Assembly: GCF_007670255.1 (NCBI RefSeq)
Contig: NZ_SZVS01000002.1
Location: 124,001 to 188,000 of the forward strand
Direction: 5' to 3'
DNA length: 64,000 nt
Source of the DNA: Paenarthrobacter nicotinovorans
Lineage (GTDB): Bacteria > Actinomycetota > Actinomycetes > Actinomycetales > Micrococcaceae
Of the stretch, positions 51,767 to 60,689 are shown piece after piece; position 1 is the stretch's first letter, and each line of letters opens with the position of its first letter. The notes below the pieces were generated by a model. It saw nothing but the letters and a program-made list of their open reading frames with translations, was not told the origin of the DNA and made no database searches. The translations under genes were made by a program, and so were the position numbers.

Positions 51767-51853
51767 GTATTACCCCCATAAAGACCGGCCCGAAGGCACC
51801 AGAAACTAGTGCAATCCTAACCGCTCAAAAACCCCGGAAATTCACCAGAACCC

Positions 51854-52402
51854 TTAGCATTCCGGGCGAATCCAGACATCAAAAAGCCCTCCGGTTTCCA
51901 CCACGAAACGCCACAGCCAACCGACAGGGGAGAGCTGCGGTTCGGTGCCCACCATCTGCACGTCGGCAGCGATGCATTGCTTCATCAAAGTCCCGGCCCT
52001 GAGCACGTGATAGTCGGACGTCACCACAGTCACCGATTTCCACCCGCGCTCCGCTGCCAGCTCCCTGAGGCGGGCAGCTTCACCACGGGTGTTCAGCGGA
52101 TCCGGACGGAAGCAGTCAAGGTGGGCGTCGCCGTCGTGCGTTTGGCATTACTCATCCGAACCGGCGTTGGCGGGCAGGCCCGTGGTGACCACCACCAGGT
52201 CCGGAATGTCCAACTGCTCCCTCAAGGACAAACCCACCGGGAGCCGCTCGTCGCTCATCCCGCCCAACACCACAATGGCGTCGGTCCGTTGGGGAGTGGC
52301 GTGGGGCGGGTTGTGGAACAGCTGGTAGGCCCCGATCAGCCACAGCAGCCCGGCGAGCACACCGGCAATAAGAGTCCAGGCAACCTTGCGTCGAAACGTC
52401 AC
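51854..52402 (-). pseudogene. YdcF/DUF218-family gene interrupted by an in-frame TAA
   Basis: The frame starts at GTG 52402, overlapping the AsnC stop (GTGA), with a membrane helix (WTLIAGVLAGLLWLIGAY) and DAIVVLGGMSDERLPVGLSL. It reaches TAA at 52148-52150 after AGSDE. Exactly in the same frame the family sequence continues (CQTHDGDAHLDCFRPDPLNTRGEAARLRELA, VTVVTSDYHVLRA) to a second TAA at 51854-51856. The two parts together give about 182 codons, normal for YdcF-type envelope proteins. A nonsense mutation is the simplest reading; a sequencing error or recoding are others. Confidence 0.85.
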
Positions 52403-52875
52403 CGGGTATCGACGTCTTCGAATACCAGGAACGTCTGCGTATCCAGGATGCCCTCCATGGACTGCAGCTGGTCGAAGATCACGCGGCGCAGATGGATGTT
52501 GTCGGTGGCGCGGACCAGGAGGATGACGTCGAAGTCACCGCCTACCAGGGCAATGTGATGGATCTCCGGGATGGCCCGCAGTTGCTCCTTCAGCTCACGC
52601 CACGAATGTTGCTGGACTTTCAACGTCACGTACGCGGAGGAGCGAAGGCCGGCTTTGATGGGATCCACCAGGGCTGTGAACTTGGTCAGCACGCCCTCGC
52701 CGGTGAGCCGGGCAATCCGGGTATAGGCGTGCGCGCGGCTGATGTGCACGTTCTCCGCAACCTGGGTGATGGACATGCGCCCGTCGGTGGTGAGCTCACG
52801 GATGATGTCCCGGTCCACACTGTCCAGCGGTACGGCGGTCTGCTCCGCCTCCGTCTCACTCAAAGCACGCTCCAA
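52399..52875 (-). CDS. bkdR: AsnC/Lrp-family regulator, probably BkdR
   Basis: A 158-residue Lrp-type regulator. Its helix-turn-helix is at about 18-65 (DSVDRDIIRELTTDGRMSITQVAENVHISRAHAYTRIARLTGEG), and a C-terminal RAM ligand-binding domain (HHIALVGGDFDVILLVRATDN) follows. It is divergent from the branched-chain 2-oxoacid dehydrogenase operon, 160 bases away, as BkdR usually is. Relatives sense branched-chain amino acids. The symbol is inferred from position. Confidence 0.85.
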   Translation of the reverse strand: MERALSETEAEQTAVPLDSVDRDIIRELTTDGRMSITQVAENVHISRAHAYTRIARLTGEGVLTKFTALVDPIKAGLRSSAYVTLKVQQHSWRELKEQLRAIPEIHHIALVGGDFDVILLVRATDNIHLRRVIFDQLQSMEGILDTQTFLVFEDVDTR

Positions 52876-53035
52876 TTCGTCTACGGCACAGGCGCGTAAC
52901 CCAGCTCACAAATACAATCTGTCTTTCAGAATACCCAGTTCAGGCAAGGGCTTCCATGATTTGGCCGAAAGCTGGATACGAAACTTCGCCGGGGAACATA
53001 CTGGAAGCACATAGTGGCTAGAGAAGGACGGACCA

Positions 53036-54229
53036 ATGACGATCCACGCAGACCACTCTGCGCCCGAAACGGCTGTAGAGGACCAGGCTGCTGACGTTCG
53101 GACAAAATTCGGCATCAGCGTTGAGGACTACATGCTCCCCGCCCGGCACCAGATCCAAATGGTGAACCCGGACGGCACCCTCCGCCCGCACGACGAGCAA
53201 GGCACCGAACCCGGCCACGAGTACCCCACGCCCAGCGATGCTGAACTGATGGCCGCTTACGAGCAGCTCGTCGTCGGACGCCGCGTCAACGACCAGAACT
53301 CAGCGCTGGTCCGGCAGGGCCGCATGGCCGTCTACCCCTCAAGCCACGGCCAGGAAGCCTGCCAGGTGGCAGCTGCCATGTGCCTCAAGGAAGGCGACTG
53401 GCTGTTCCCCACCTACCGTGATGCCGTTGCCGTCATGACCCGCGGCGTGGACCCGGTGGAAGTGATGACCATCTTCCGCGGCGACTGGCACGGAGGATAC
53501 GACCCCAAAGAGCACAACGTCGGCATCCAGTGCACCCCGCTCACCACCCAGCTGCTGCACGCCGTCGGCGTCGCCCATGCCGCGAAGCTGCGCGGCGAAG
53601 ACACCGTAGTAATGGCCATGTGCGGCGACGGTGCCACCAGCGAAGGCGATTTCCACGAGGCACTGAACTTCGCCGCCGTCTTCCACCTGCCCGTCATCTT
53701 CTTCGTGCAGAACAACAAGTACGCCATCTCGGTCCCGCTGAGCCACCAGTCCGTGGCGCCGTCGCTCGCCCACAAGGCTGTCGGCTACGGCATGGCCGGT
53801 GAGCGCGTGGACGGCAACGACCTCGTCGCGTTGCTCGCCGTCATGGACCGCGCTGTGAAGCTGGCGCGCGAAGGCTCGGGACCGCTGCTGATCGAGGCCC
53901 ACACCTACCGCATGCAGGCCCACACCAACGCCGACGACGCCACGCGCTATCGCCCGGACAGCGAAGTTGCCGAGTGGCAGGCCAAGGATCCGCTGACCCG
54001 CATGAAGGCCTACCTGACGGACAAGGGCCTGTTGGATGACGCAGCATCCTCGCGCATCGCTGAGCACGCGGAAGACGTTGCCACCCAGCTCCGCGAAGGC
54101 CTCGGCGAGGACGTGCCGGTGCAGCCGCTGGACCTCTTTAAGTACGTCTTCGACAAGCAAACCCCGCAGTTGAAAGAACAGTCTGAGCTGCTGGCTGACG
54201 AACTCGCCCGCGAGGAGGGTGCAAAATGA
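53036..54229 (+). CDS. bkdA: Branched-chain 2-oxoacid dehydrogenase E1 component, alpha subunit
   Basis: A 397-residue thiamine-diphosphate-binding subunit. ATG follows GAAGGACGG. The cofactor motif GDGATSEGDFHEALNFAAVFHLPVIFFVQNN (GDG...NN) is complete, and AMHTYRMQAHT-like segments with a phosphorylation-loop-like TRY appear near 300. With E1 beta it decarboxylates 2-oxoacids from Val, Leu and Ile (pyruvate dehydrogenase is an alternative). Context (Lrp-type regulator, E2 downstream) favours the branched-chain complex. Stop and next start overlap by 4 bases (ATGA). Confidence 0.9.
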   Translation: MTIHADHSAPETAVEDQAADVRTKFGISVEDYMLPARHQIQMVNPDGTLRPHDEQGTEPGHEYPTPSDAELMAAYEQLVVGRRVNDQNSALVRQGRMAVYPSSHGQEACQVAAAMCLKEGDWLFPTYRDAVAVMTRGVDPVEVMTIFRGDWHGGYDPKEHNVGIQCTPLTTQLLHAVGVAHAAKLRGEDTVVMAMCGDGATSEGDFHEALNFAAVFHLPVIFFVQNNKYAISVPLSHQSVAPSLAHKAVGYGMAGERVDGNDLVALLAVMDRAVKLAREGSGPLLIEAHTYRMQAHTNADDATRYRPDSEVAEWQAKDPLTRMKAYLTDKGLLDDAASSRIAEHAEDVATQLREGLGEDVPVQPLDLFKYVFDKQTPQLKEQSELLADELAREEGAK

Positions 54230-55314
54230 CCATCACCACGTCCGTGAACGGAAACGTCAGCGCCGCCACCGCCAGCGCCGCCGCCTCAGCCGCAGCGACC
54301 GCCGAGGCGAGCGGCCCGCAGAGCCTCACCATGGCCAAGGCACTCAACACGGCGATGGCCGACGCCATGCGCGCCGACTCTTCAGTCCTGGTCTTCGGCG
54401 AAGACGTCGGCATCCTCGGCGGAGTCTTCCGCATCACCGACGGCCTCATGGCCGAATTCGGTGAACAGCGCTGCTTCGACACCCCGCTGGCCGAGTCCGG
54501 CATCGTGGGCATGGCCGTGGGCATGGCCATCAACGGCATGCGGCCCGTCATCGAAATGCAGTTCGACGCCTTCGCCTACCCGGCCTTCGAACAGATCGTC
54601 AGCCACGTCGCCAAGATGCACAACCGCACCAAGGGCAAGCTCAAAATGCCCATGGTCATCCGTGTTCCCTACGCCGGCGGCATCGGGGGAGTGGAGCACC
54701 ACTGCGACTCCTCCGAGTCCTACTACGCCCACACCGCCGGCCTGAAGGTCTACACCCCGGCCACCGTCGCCGACGGTTACCGCATGCTCCGCGAAGCCAT
54801 CGACTCCGATGACCCCGTGATGTTCATGGAACCCAAGAAGCTCTATTGGTCCAAGGACCAGGTGGACTTGGGTGCCTTGCGGGCAGAGCACGACGCCGGG
54901 ACCTCCACCGAGGGCCGCGCGGCTGTCGCCCGTCCCGGCACGGACGCGACGCTCATCGCCTACGGCCCGTCCGTTCCCACGGCGCTCGCAGCCGCAGCTG
55001 CCGCCGCTGAGGAGGGCCGCTCGCTCGAGGTCATCGACGTCCGCACCATCGTCCCCTTCGACGACGAAACCGTCTGCGCGTCCGTACGCAAGACGGGACG
55101 CGCCGTCGTGATCGCCGAGGCCCACGGCTTCGCGTCCGTGTCCTCCGAAATCGTGGCGCGCGTCCAGGAACGCGCGTTCCACTACCTGGCCGCGCCCATC
55201 CGCCGCGTGACCGGCTTCGACGTCCCGTTCCCGTCTCCCAAGTTGGAGCACTACTACTTGCCAAGCGTCGACCGCATCCTCGACGCCGTCGACGACCTTC
55301 AGTGGGAGGACTAA
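54226..55314 (+). CDS. bkdB: Branched-chain 2-oxoacid dehydrogenase E1 component, beta subunit
   Basis: A 362-residue transketolase-like subunit that completes the thiamine-diphosphate active site with E1 alpha. The first 35 residues are an unusual Ala/Ser/Thr-rich leader (SAATASAAASAAATAEAS). The core begins at SLTMAKALNTAMADAM. Motifs include GEDVGILGGVFRITDGL, DTPLAESGIVGMAVGMAI and RVPYAGGIGGVEHHCDSSE. Translation is coupled to E1 alpha by a 4-base overlap, and E2 starts 3 bases after its stop. Confidence 0.93.
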   Translation: MTITTSVNGNVSAATASAAASAAATAEASGPQSLTMAKALNTAMADAMRADSSVLVFGEDVGILGGVFRITDGLMAEFGEQRCFDTPLAESGIVGMAVGMAINGMRPVIEMQFDAFAYPAFEQIVSHVAKMHNRTKGKLKMPMVIRVPYAGGIGGVEHHCDSSESYYAHTAGLKVYTPATVADGYRMLREAIDSDDPVMFMEPKKLYWSKDQVDLGALRAEHDAGTSTEGRAAVARPGTDATLIAYGPSVPTALAAAAAAAEEGRSLEVIDVRTIVPFDDETVCASVRKTGRAVVIAEAHGFASVSSEIVARVQERAFHYLAAPIRRVTGFDVPFPSPKLEHYYLPSVDRILDAVDDLQWED

Positions 55315-55316
55315 CC

Positions 55317-56804
55317 ATGAGCTCAGATCTGCAGGTATTCCGTCTGCCCGACCTCGGCGAAGGACTCACCGAAGCCGAACTCGTGAACTGGCTAGTGGCC
55401 GTGGGGGACCAGGTCAAGGTCGACCAGCCCATCGCCGAAGTCGAGACCGCCAAGTCCATGGTTGAGGTGCCCTCGCCTTACGCCGGCACCGTCGCCGAAC
55501 TGCACGGGGAGGCAGGCCAAACGCTCGACGTCGGCAAGCCGCTGATCTCGATTGCTCGCGTTGGTGCGGGGTCGGGTTCGGGTCCGGTTGCTGGCTCGGC
55601 TGCTGGGACTGGCGCGCCGGCTGCTGCTGCTCCGGCGGCTGCCGATGATGCTGTGTCTACTGGTATTCCGGCCTCGGCCGAGGTTTCCGCAGCTGCTGAG
55701 ACGTATCGGACCGAGGAGAAGGCTGGCTCGGGGAACGTGCTCATCGGTTACGGCACGCCTGGGGGAGCCACGGGTGGCCGGACCCGACCGCGGAAGACGA
55801 GTGTCGCCGTCGTCGAGCCTGCCGCTGTTCCTGAGGTGTCGTTTGAGCCCGCTGTGGCCGGGACGCGTATCCCGGGTAAGCTCAGCGCTGTCATTTCCCC
55901 GCTGCTGCGGAAGATGGCGCGCGACCACGGTGTTTCGCTGGACTCGATCGAGGGTTCGGGTGCCAGTGGGCTGATCATGCGCCGGGACGTCGAAGCTGCG
56001 ATTTCTGCGCCGGAGGCTCCGGCTGCTACGGCTCCGGCTCCTGCTGTTGCGGCTGCCGCCTCCGCTGGCGAGGGCTCCGTTGATGGCCGGACCGGCCTGG
56101 CGGTGTCGGCGCGGACGCCTGTTCGTGGAGTGCGCAAGGCCGTGGCTGCGAACATGACGAAGAGCCGCTCGGAAATCCCCGAAGCGACCGTTTGGGTGGA
56201 CGTCGATGCCACGGCGTTGCTGGAGATGCGTGCCGAACTGAAGAAGCGCGCGCCGCACGATACCCCCGGTCTGCTGGCCTTCATTGCTCGTTTTGTCACG
56301 GCTGGGTTAAAAAAGTACCCGGCCTTGAACACGCGCTTTGAGACCGCTGCCGATGGCTCGCAGGAGATCGTGGGCTTCGACGGAATCAACCTCGGTTTCG
56401 CCGCCCAGACCGACCGCGGACTCGTGGTCCCGTCCGTACGGAACGCGCACACGATGAGTGCCCGCGAACTGGACGCCGAGATCCGGCGACTCACCGCCGT
56501 CGCACGTGACGGAAAGGCGACCCCGACGGAACTGGCCTCCGGCACCTTCACGCTGAACAACTATGGCGTGTTCGGCGTCGACGGTTCCGCGGCGATCATC
56601 AACTATCCCGAGGTCGCGATGCTCGGAGTAGGCCGGATCATCGACAAGCCCTGGGTAGTCAACGGCGAGCTGGCCGTCCGCAAGGTGACCGAGCTGACGC
56701 TGGCGTTCGACCACCGCGTGTGCGACGGCGAAACCGCCGCGGGCTTCCTCCGCTACATCGCCGACGCCATCGAAAACCCCGGCGGCGCCCTCGCAGACAT
56801 GTAG
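55317..56804 (+). CDS. bkdC: Branched-chain 2-oxoacid dehydrogenase E2, dihydrolipoyl acyltransferase
   Basis: A 495-residue transacylase. A single lipoyl domain covers residues 1-80 with lipoylated Lys46 (EVETAKSMVEV). A flexible Ala/Gly/Pro-rich linker (80-125) follows, then an E3-binding domain at about 190-225 (VISPLLRKMARDHGVSLDSIEGSGASG). The catalytic domain ends with HRVCDG (His and Asp of the active site). It starts at ATG 55317 behind GGGAGGAC. It passes the acyl group from E1 to CoA. An E3 gene (lpd) is not in the window and must be shared with other complexes. Confidence 0.94.
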   Translation: MSSDLQVFRLPDLGEGLTEAELVNWLVAVGDQVKVDQPIAEVETAKSMVEVPSPYAGTVAELHGEAGQTLDVGKPLISIARVGAGSGSGPVAGSAAGTGAPAAAAPAAADDAVSTGIPASAEVSAAAETYRTEEKAGSGNVLIGYGTPGGATGGRTRPRKTSVAVVEPAAVPEVSFEPAVAGTRIPGKLSAVISPLLRKMARDHGVSLDSIEGSGASGLIMRRDVEAAISAPEAPAATAPAPAVAAAASAGEGSVDGRTGLAVSARTPVRGVRKAVAANMTKSRSEIPEATVWVDVDATALLEMRAELKKRAPHDTPGLLAFIARFVTAGLKKYPALNTRFETAADGSQEIVGFDGINLGFAAQTDRGLVVPSVRNAHTMSARELDAEIRRLTAVARDGKATPTELASGTFTLNNYGVFGVDGSAAIINYPEVAMLGVGRIIDKPWVVNGELAVRKVTELTLAFDHRVCDGETAAGFLRYIADAIENPGGALADM

Positions 56805-56871
56805 CCCCGACCCTCTCTCACATCCCCCGGGCTTGAACCCAACGCTCGCTCACATCCCGCGCTTAAACGCC

Positions 56872-56908
56872 GAGAAGGACCCCGACTTGAACAGTCGGGG
56901 TCCTTCTC
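56872..56908. terminator. Bidirectional terminator between bkd operon and MFS gene
   Basis: A perfect 16-bp stem (arms start GAGAAGGACCCCGACT) with loop TGAAC. It lies 68 bases after the E2 stop and 11 bases beyond the stop of the convergent MFS gene. Confidence 0.92.
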
Positions 56909-56919
56909 CTATAAGTTCC

Positions 56920-58332
56920 TCAGTGCTTGAAGTCTGCCGAGATCTCGGCGAGCGTGCGCCCCTTGGTCTCGGGAGCGAGCCATTGCGAGAGGATTGCGCC
57001 GAGGAATGCGACGACGGCGGCCACCACCATGCTGGGACCCATGCCGATGTTGGCGATCGCCCACGGCAGGGCGAAGGTGCCGAGCGCGGCTCCGATGCGG
57101 CTGAAGGCCGCGGCGAAGCCCATGCCGATGCCGCGCAGGTGACCGGGGAAGACCTCGGCCGGATAGACCTGGGTCATCGTGGTGTAGCCGGCGTTGAAGA
57201 AGGAGAAGGCCAGGAACAGCGCCAGAACCAGGATGGCCGGTGCGTCCGCCCAGACTCCGATGACCAGCAGGATTCCCGCACAGAGCCACTGCCCCGGGAC
57301 GGTGAGGATCCGGCGGCCGAGCCTGTCGATCAGTAGAACAGTGGTGACAACACCAGCAGCCGCGAGTGCGGACAGGCCGACGCCGCCAGCCCAGCCTCCA
57401 CCGAAGCCGAATTGGTTGAGTACTTCGTCGGCGAACGTTGCGATTGCGAAGTAGGGGGTGACTGCGCAGAACCAGAAACCTGCGGTGAAGAGGGTGGTCT
57501 TCCAGTATTGCTTGGAGAACAGCATTGAGAAGGACGCATTCTTGATGGTGCTCCGGCTCTGCGCCGCCTGGGCCTCCTGGAGCATCCTCAGGTTGATCTC
57601 TTCGGTGATGCTGTCATGCATTTGCGGTGATTCGACGTACTTGCGTGCGATCGCCAGTGCTTCGTCGCGCCGGCCCTTTGTAATGAGCCAGCTCGGCGAT
57701 TCGGGGAGGCCGATACGCGCGACGAACAGGACGGCTGCGAGTACAGTGCTCGTGCCGATGACGATGCGCCACGGGGCGCCGGCGTCGTGCAGGAGCGTGC
57801 CGATGATGAACGCCATCATGAAGCCGACGTACCAAGCGATCAGAGTCAGCCCGAGCAGTCGCCCGCGGAGTTTGGGAGGGGAGAACTCTGACAGCAGCGG
57901 TCCGCCGATCGAGTACTCGCCGCCGATTGCGACGCCCATGAAGAACCGGATGATGGCCAGCTGGATTACGGCGCCGTCTCCGGAGGTTACGAAGAACTGG
58001 GCAGCTGAGGCGGCCAGGAACAGGCCCATGTCCACGAGGAACATGGGCTTACGTCCGAACTTGTCAGCCGCCCACCCGGCAATCGGGGACCCGACGAAGA
58101 TGCCAACCAGCGGTCCTGCAGCGATCAAACCCAGGGACAGTGCGTCGAGCTGGAGATCTGAGCGCATGAGTCCAGTGACGGGGCCGATGATTCCGAGGAT
58201 GTAGCCATCGAGGAACATACCGCCGATGAAGACAGCGACCAGCCGAAACATGAAGCGGCGTTTGAATGTGGAGCTGGTCTCTTTTGGTACGGGGGCGTCG
58301 ACGGCGGCCGTCGTCTTGGTCGGGTGGATCAT
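56920..58332 (-). CDS. MFS transporter (metabolite:proton symporter type)
   Basis: A 470-residue protein with 12 membrane helices. ATG 58332 (MIHPTKTTAAV) lies 10 bases after GGGAA; the frame extends 15 codons further without a ribosome site. Signatures include GWAADKFGRKPMFLVDMGLF (loop 2-3 motif), FFMGVAIGGEYSIGGPLLSEF in the fifth helix, and a DRLGRRILTVPGQWL-like repeat in the second half. This resembles sugar and aromatic/carboxylate proton symporters. The substrate cannot be fixed. It is convergent with the bkd operon. Confidence 0.9.
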   Translation of the reverse strand: MIHPTKTTAAVDAPVPKETSSTFKRRFMFRLVAVFIGGMFLDGYILGIIGPVTGLMRSDLQLDALSLGLIAAGPLVGIFVGSPIAGWAADKFGRKPMFLVDMGLFLAASAAQFFVTSGDGAVIQLAIIRFFMGVAIGGEYSIGGPLLSEFSPPKLRGRLLGLTLIAWYVGFMMAFIIGTLLHDAGAPWRIVIGTSTVLAAVLFVARIGLPESPSWLITKGRRDEALAIARKYVESPQMHDSITEEINLRMLQEAQAAQSRSTIKNASFSMLFSKQYWKTTLFTAGFWFCAVTPYFAIATFADEVLNQFGFGGGWAGGVGLSALAAAGVVTTVLLIDRLGRRILTVPGQWLCAGILLVIGVWADAPAILVLALFLAFSFFNAGYTTMTQVYPAEVFPGHLRGIGMGFAAAFSRIGAALGTFALPWAIANIGMGPSMVVAAVVAFLGAILSQWLAPETKGRTLAEISADFKH

Positions 58333-58860
58333 GGAGGTGTGTTCCCTTCTGGCTTCAGCGAAAAACGCTGACGGCACCAGAGCGCCGTTTTCTAGACGTG
58401 CGGACAGTCGCAGACCTTAGCGACCAGTGGACGAGGCCGGCTGGCTCGATGCCAGCGGATTGCCGCGCTGGGCCCGCGACGCCGGAGCCACGTTTTGATG
58501 CCCGGCACTCCTGCGAGACCCATTGAGATCAGCGCCTCGAACCCGGGCGCATCAAAAATGTGACATACGACTCATATATCAGAACTTTAGAGGTGTGATC
58601 GGCCTCGGTCAATAGCCTGAGTGTTAATTAGTTCTCACCAGCAGTGCCTGCTTCTTCGACGCAGCCCTTCGCATCCGAGGCTTCCCCTGCCGTGAGCTTG
58701 CTCACTATGACTCGCTTTCACGTCACGTTTTAGGAGCCGACTACTACTTCATAAGTGGTTGCGCATCAGGCGACGAACCCGGCTGACCGGACACAGCCCG
58801 GAGTGATCAGCTCTTGATGCCTTTCCATTCGTCTCGCAACTCATTCGATGAAGGAACAAA
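58333..58860. other. Intergenic region, promoters of the MFS and surface-protein genes
   Basis: A non-coding gap between divergent genes, AT-rich around 58555-58640. The surface-protein gene has GAAGGAACAAA at 58850-58860. Open frames in the gap lack ribosome sites and signal no gene. Confidence 0.45.
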
Positions 58861-60492
58861 ATGCTTAAGCGATTCGTCGGGGCCCTTGCCGCGACCACGA
58901 CATTGGCAGCGGGGGTGTTCGCTGCACAGTTTGCAATATCGCCAGCCGCCGTGGCATCGACACCCTCAGCGGCTGCAACTACTTTTGAGGCACCACTGTG
59001 TCCGGGGACTACGTTTAGTGAACCTTCCCCCGACACCACGGTCAACGGAACGAATCTGGACAATTACAACAACGGGCTGGTAGTCCCGCTTTACAATTAC
59101 CAGGGCGAGGGGCCGGAGGGTCTCACCACTCTTCCGCCTCTTTGCGGTACGCGTTACGAAACCGAAGCAGAGGGGGGTCCCGTAGGCGGTGGCCCGGTTA
59201 GTGCTTGGATGTTCTGTACTGACGTCATCTTGCACTCGTGCTTCGACGGTCGCCCTCTGGACGATGATCCTGAGAAAAATGCCGATATGACCGATTTCCA
59301 GCGGCGTGTATTCGCCTACGTTGTTCAGAACGGCTATCAGTACAACGATGGTGTCACCAATAAATTTGTTAGGCCGGACGCCGATTCCGCTGATCGATAC
59401 AGGTTGCAGCGCCTGGCTTGGTGCGTCAAGGACTACGAGTATCTGACCGGCACGAGCATTACCATCTGTGACAATGCTGGTCTGAGTCCTGACAAGATCA
59501 ACGAGACGTTCGCTTTCCTTTCCCAGCCGTCAGTGCCGCAAATCAGTGTCACGCCGGTTTCCCAGTCGCAGGTCGTCGGGCAGGAAAGCAGGATCACTGT
59601 GACCACAAACATCGCAGAGACACCAATCCAGCTCTCCGCGACCAACGGTACCTTTGTGCTGTGCCCCGGAGAGTCTGACGCCGTTTTGAACGGAGATGTC
59701 CTGACGGTCAGCACTCCCTCCTCAGCCGGATCCTCGGTGGACGTAGACCTTTGCACAACCAGCCAGGCTGCTGGAACAGTCTCTGTTGACCTCTCGGTTC
59801 TGCCGGTGACGGAAGACAGCTTGAACTGGTACAGCAACGGTGACGACAATTGCCAAGTGTTTGCCGTGTTTGCCCGCGCCGAGGCTCAGACGATCTCAGC
59901 ATCTGCCCAGATCAACTACGGCCTAACGCCGACGCCGACGCCGACTCCGTCGCCGACGGATACTCCGACGCCGTCTCCGTCGCCGACGGATACTCCGACT
60001 GAGACGCCGACTCCGAGCCCGTCGCCGACGGATACCCCGACGCCGACTCCGTCGCCGACGGATACCCCGACGCCGACTCCGTCGCCGACGGATACTCCGA
60101 CTGAGTCGCCGACGCCGTCTCCGTCGCCGACGGATACTCCGACTGAGACGCCGACGCCGAGCCCGTCGCCGACGGATACCCCGACTCAGACCCCACGGCC
60201 GAGCCACTCGGAAACGCCACGGCCTAGCCACTCGGAAACCCCACGGCCGAGCCACTCCGATACCCCGGAGCCGAGGGAATCAGGCGCACCGACAACGGGT
60301 GCTCCGGTAATTTCCGTTCCTACAACGGACGCTCCGGCAGGCGATTCATCGAAAACCGGTGGCTCCGGCAGCGGTCTGGCCTACACGGGAACCCAGGTTG
60401 CTCCCTTCGTTGCGGCAGCTGCGGCACTCTTGGCCTTCGGTATCGTCCTGATGATCCTCGCTCGCCGCAGGGCAGCATCGCGTCACAGCTAA
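58861..60492 (+). CDS. Thioester-domain surface protein with LAYTG sorting signal
   Basis: A 543-residue exported protein behind GAAGGA. The signal peptide ends near AVAS (about 33). The region 45-215 matches a thioester domain: Cys119 in WMFCTD and Gln183 in LQRLAW are the pair that forms an internal thioester in TQXA-type adhesins. A beta-rich region (220-345) follows, then a Pro/Thr/Ser repeat stalk (about 355-450). LAYTG at 506-510, a membrane helix and RRRAASRHS make a class-E sortase signal. It should be a wall-anchored adhesin able to bind surfaces covalently. Confidence 0.88.
   Translation: MLKRFVGALAATTTLAAGVFAAQFAISPAAVASTPSAAATTFEAPLCPGTTFSEPSPDTTVNGTNLDNYNNGLVVPLYNYQGEGPEGLTTLPPLCGTRYETEAEGGPVGGGPVSAWMFCTDVILHSCFDGRPLDDDPEKNADMTDFQRRVFAYVVQNGYQYNDGVTNKFVRPDADSADRYRLQRLAWCVKDYEYLTGTSITICDNAGLSPDKINETFAFLSQPSVPQISVTPVSQSQVVGQESRITVTTNIAETPIQLSATNGTFVLCPGESDAVLNGDVLTVSTPSSAGSSVDVDLCTTSQAAGTVSVDLSVLPVTEDSLNWYSNGDDNCQVFAVFARAEAQTISASAQINYGLTPTPTPTPSPTDTPTPSPSPTDTPTETPTPSPSPTDTPTPTPSPTDTPTPTPSPTDTPTESPTPSPSPTDTPTETPTPSPSPTDTPTQTPRPSHSETPRPSHSETPRPSHSDTPEPRESGAPTTGAPVISVPTTDAPAGDSSKTGGSGSGLAYTGTQVAPFVAAAAALLAFGIVLMILARRRAASRHS
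59930..60190 (+). repeat. Tandem Pro-Thr-Ser-Asp coding repeat in the surface protein
   Basis: About 260 bases of repeats built on TCGCCGACGGATACTCCGAC-like units. They encode PSPTDTP with PTETP or PTPTP variants, and form the stalk of the surface protein. Length variation by slippage between strains is likely. Confidence 0.85.
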
Positions 60493-60515
60493 CGCCTGAC
60501 GCTTAGTCTGTGGCA

Positions 60516-60555
60516 ACAGTGCGGCCCGGAAGCTCATGCTTCCGGGCCGCACTGT
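60516..60555 (+). terminator. Terminator of the thioester surface-protein gene
   Basis: ACAGTGCGGCCCGGAAGC and its exact complement form an 18-bp stem with loop TCAT, 23 bases after the stop codon. Confidence 0.92.
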
Positions 60556-60689
60556 ACCCCGTCACAATCGCTCCATTTACACCAGAGAGCCGATAGTCCG
60601 CTTACAATTCTCTGGGGGTCAGCTGGTGGTCTCCAGTTGCCCGCGATCAGCCGTTCAAGGCTGCCCGCGATTTTCCCTAGGATGCCCCA

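Noticed and set aside
59930..60190. Regular repeat array that could be mistaken for a CRISPR
   Set aside because: The repeats are in frame, encode PSPTDTP units within the surface protein, and have no unique spacers.
59912..60255. Reverse-strand frames rich in Arg or Ser/Ala/Thr across the repeat stalk
   Set aside because: Direct products of reading the coding repeats backwards.
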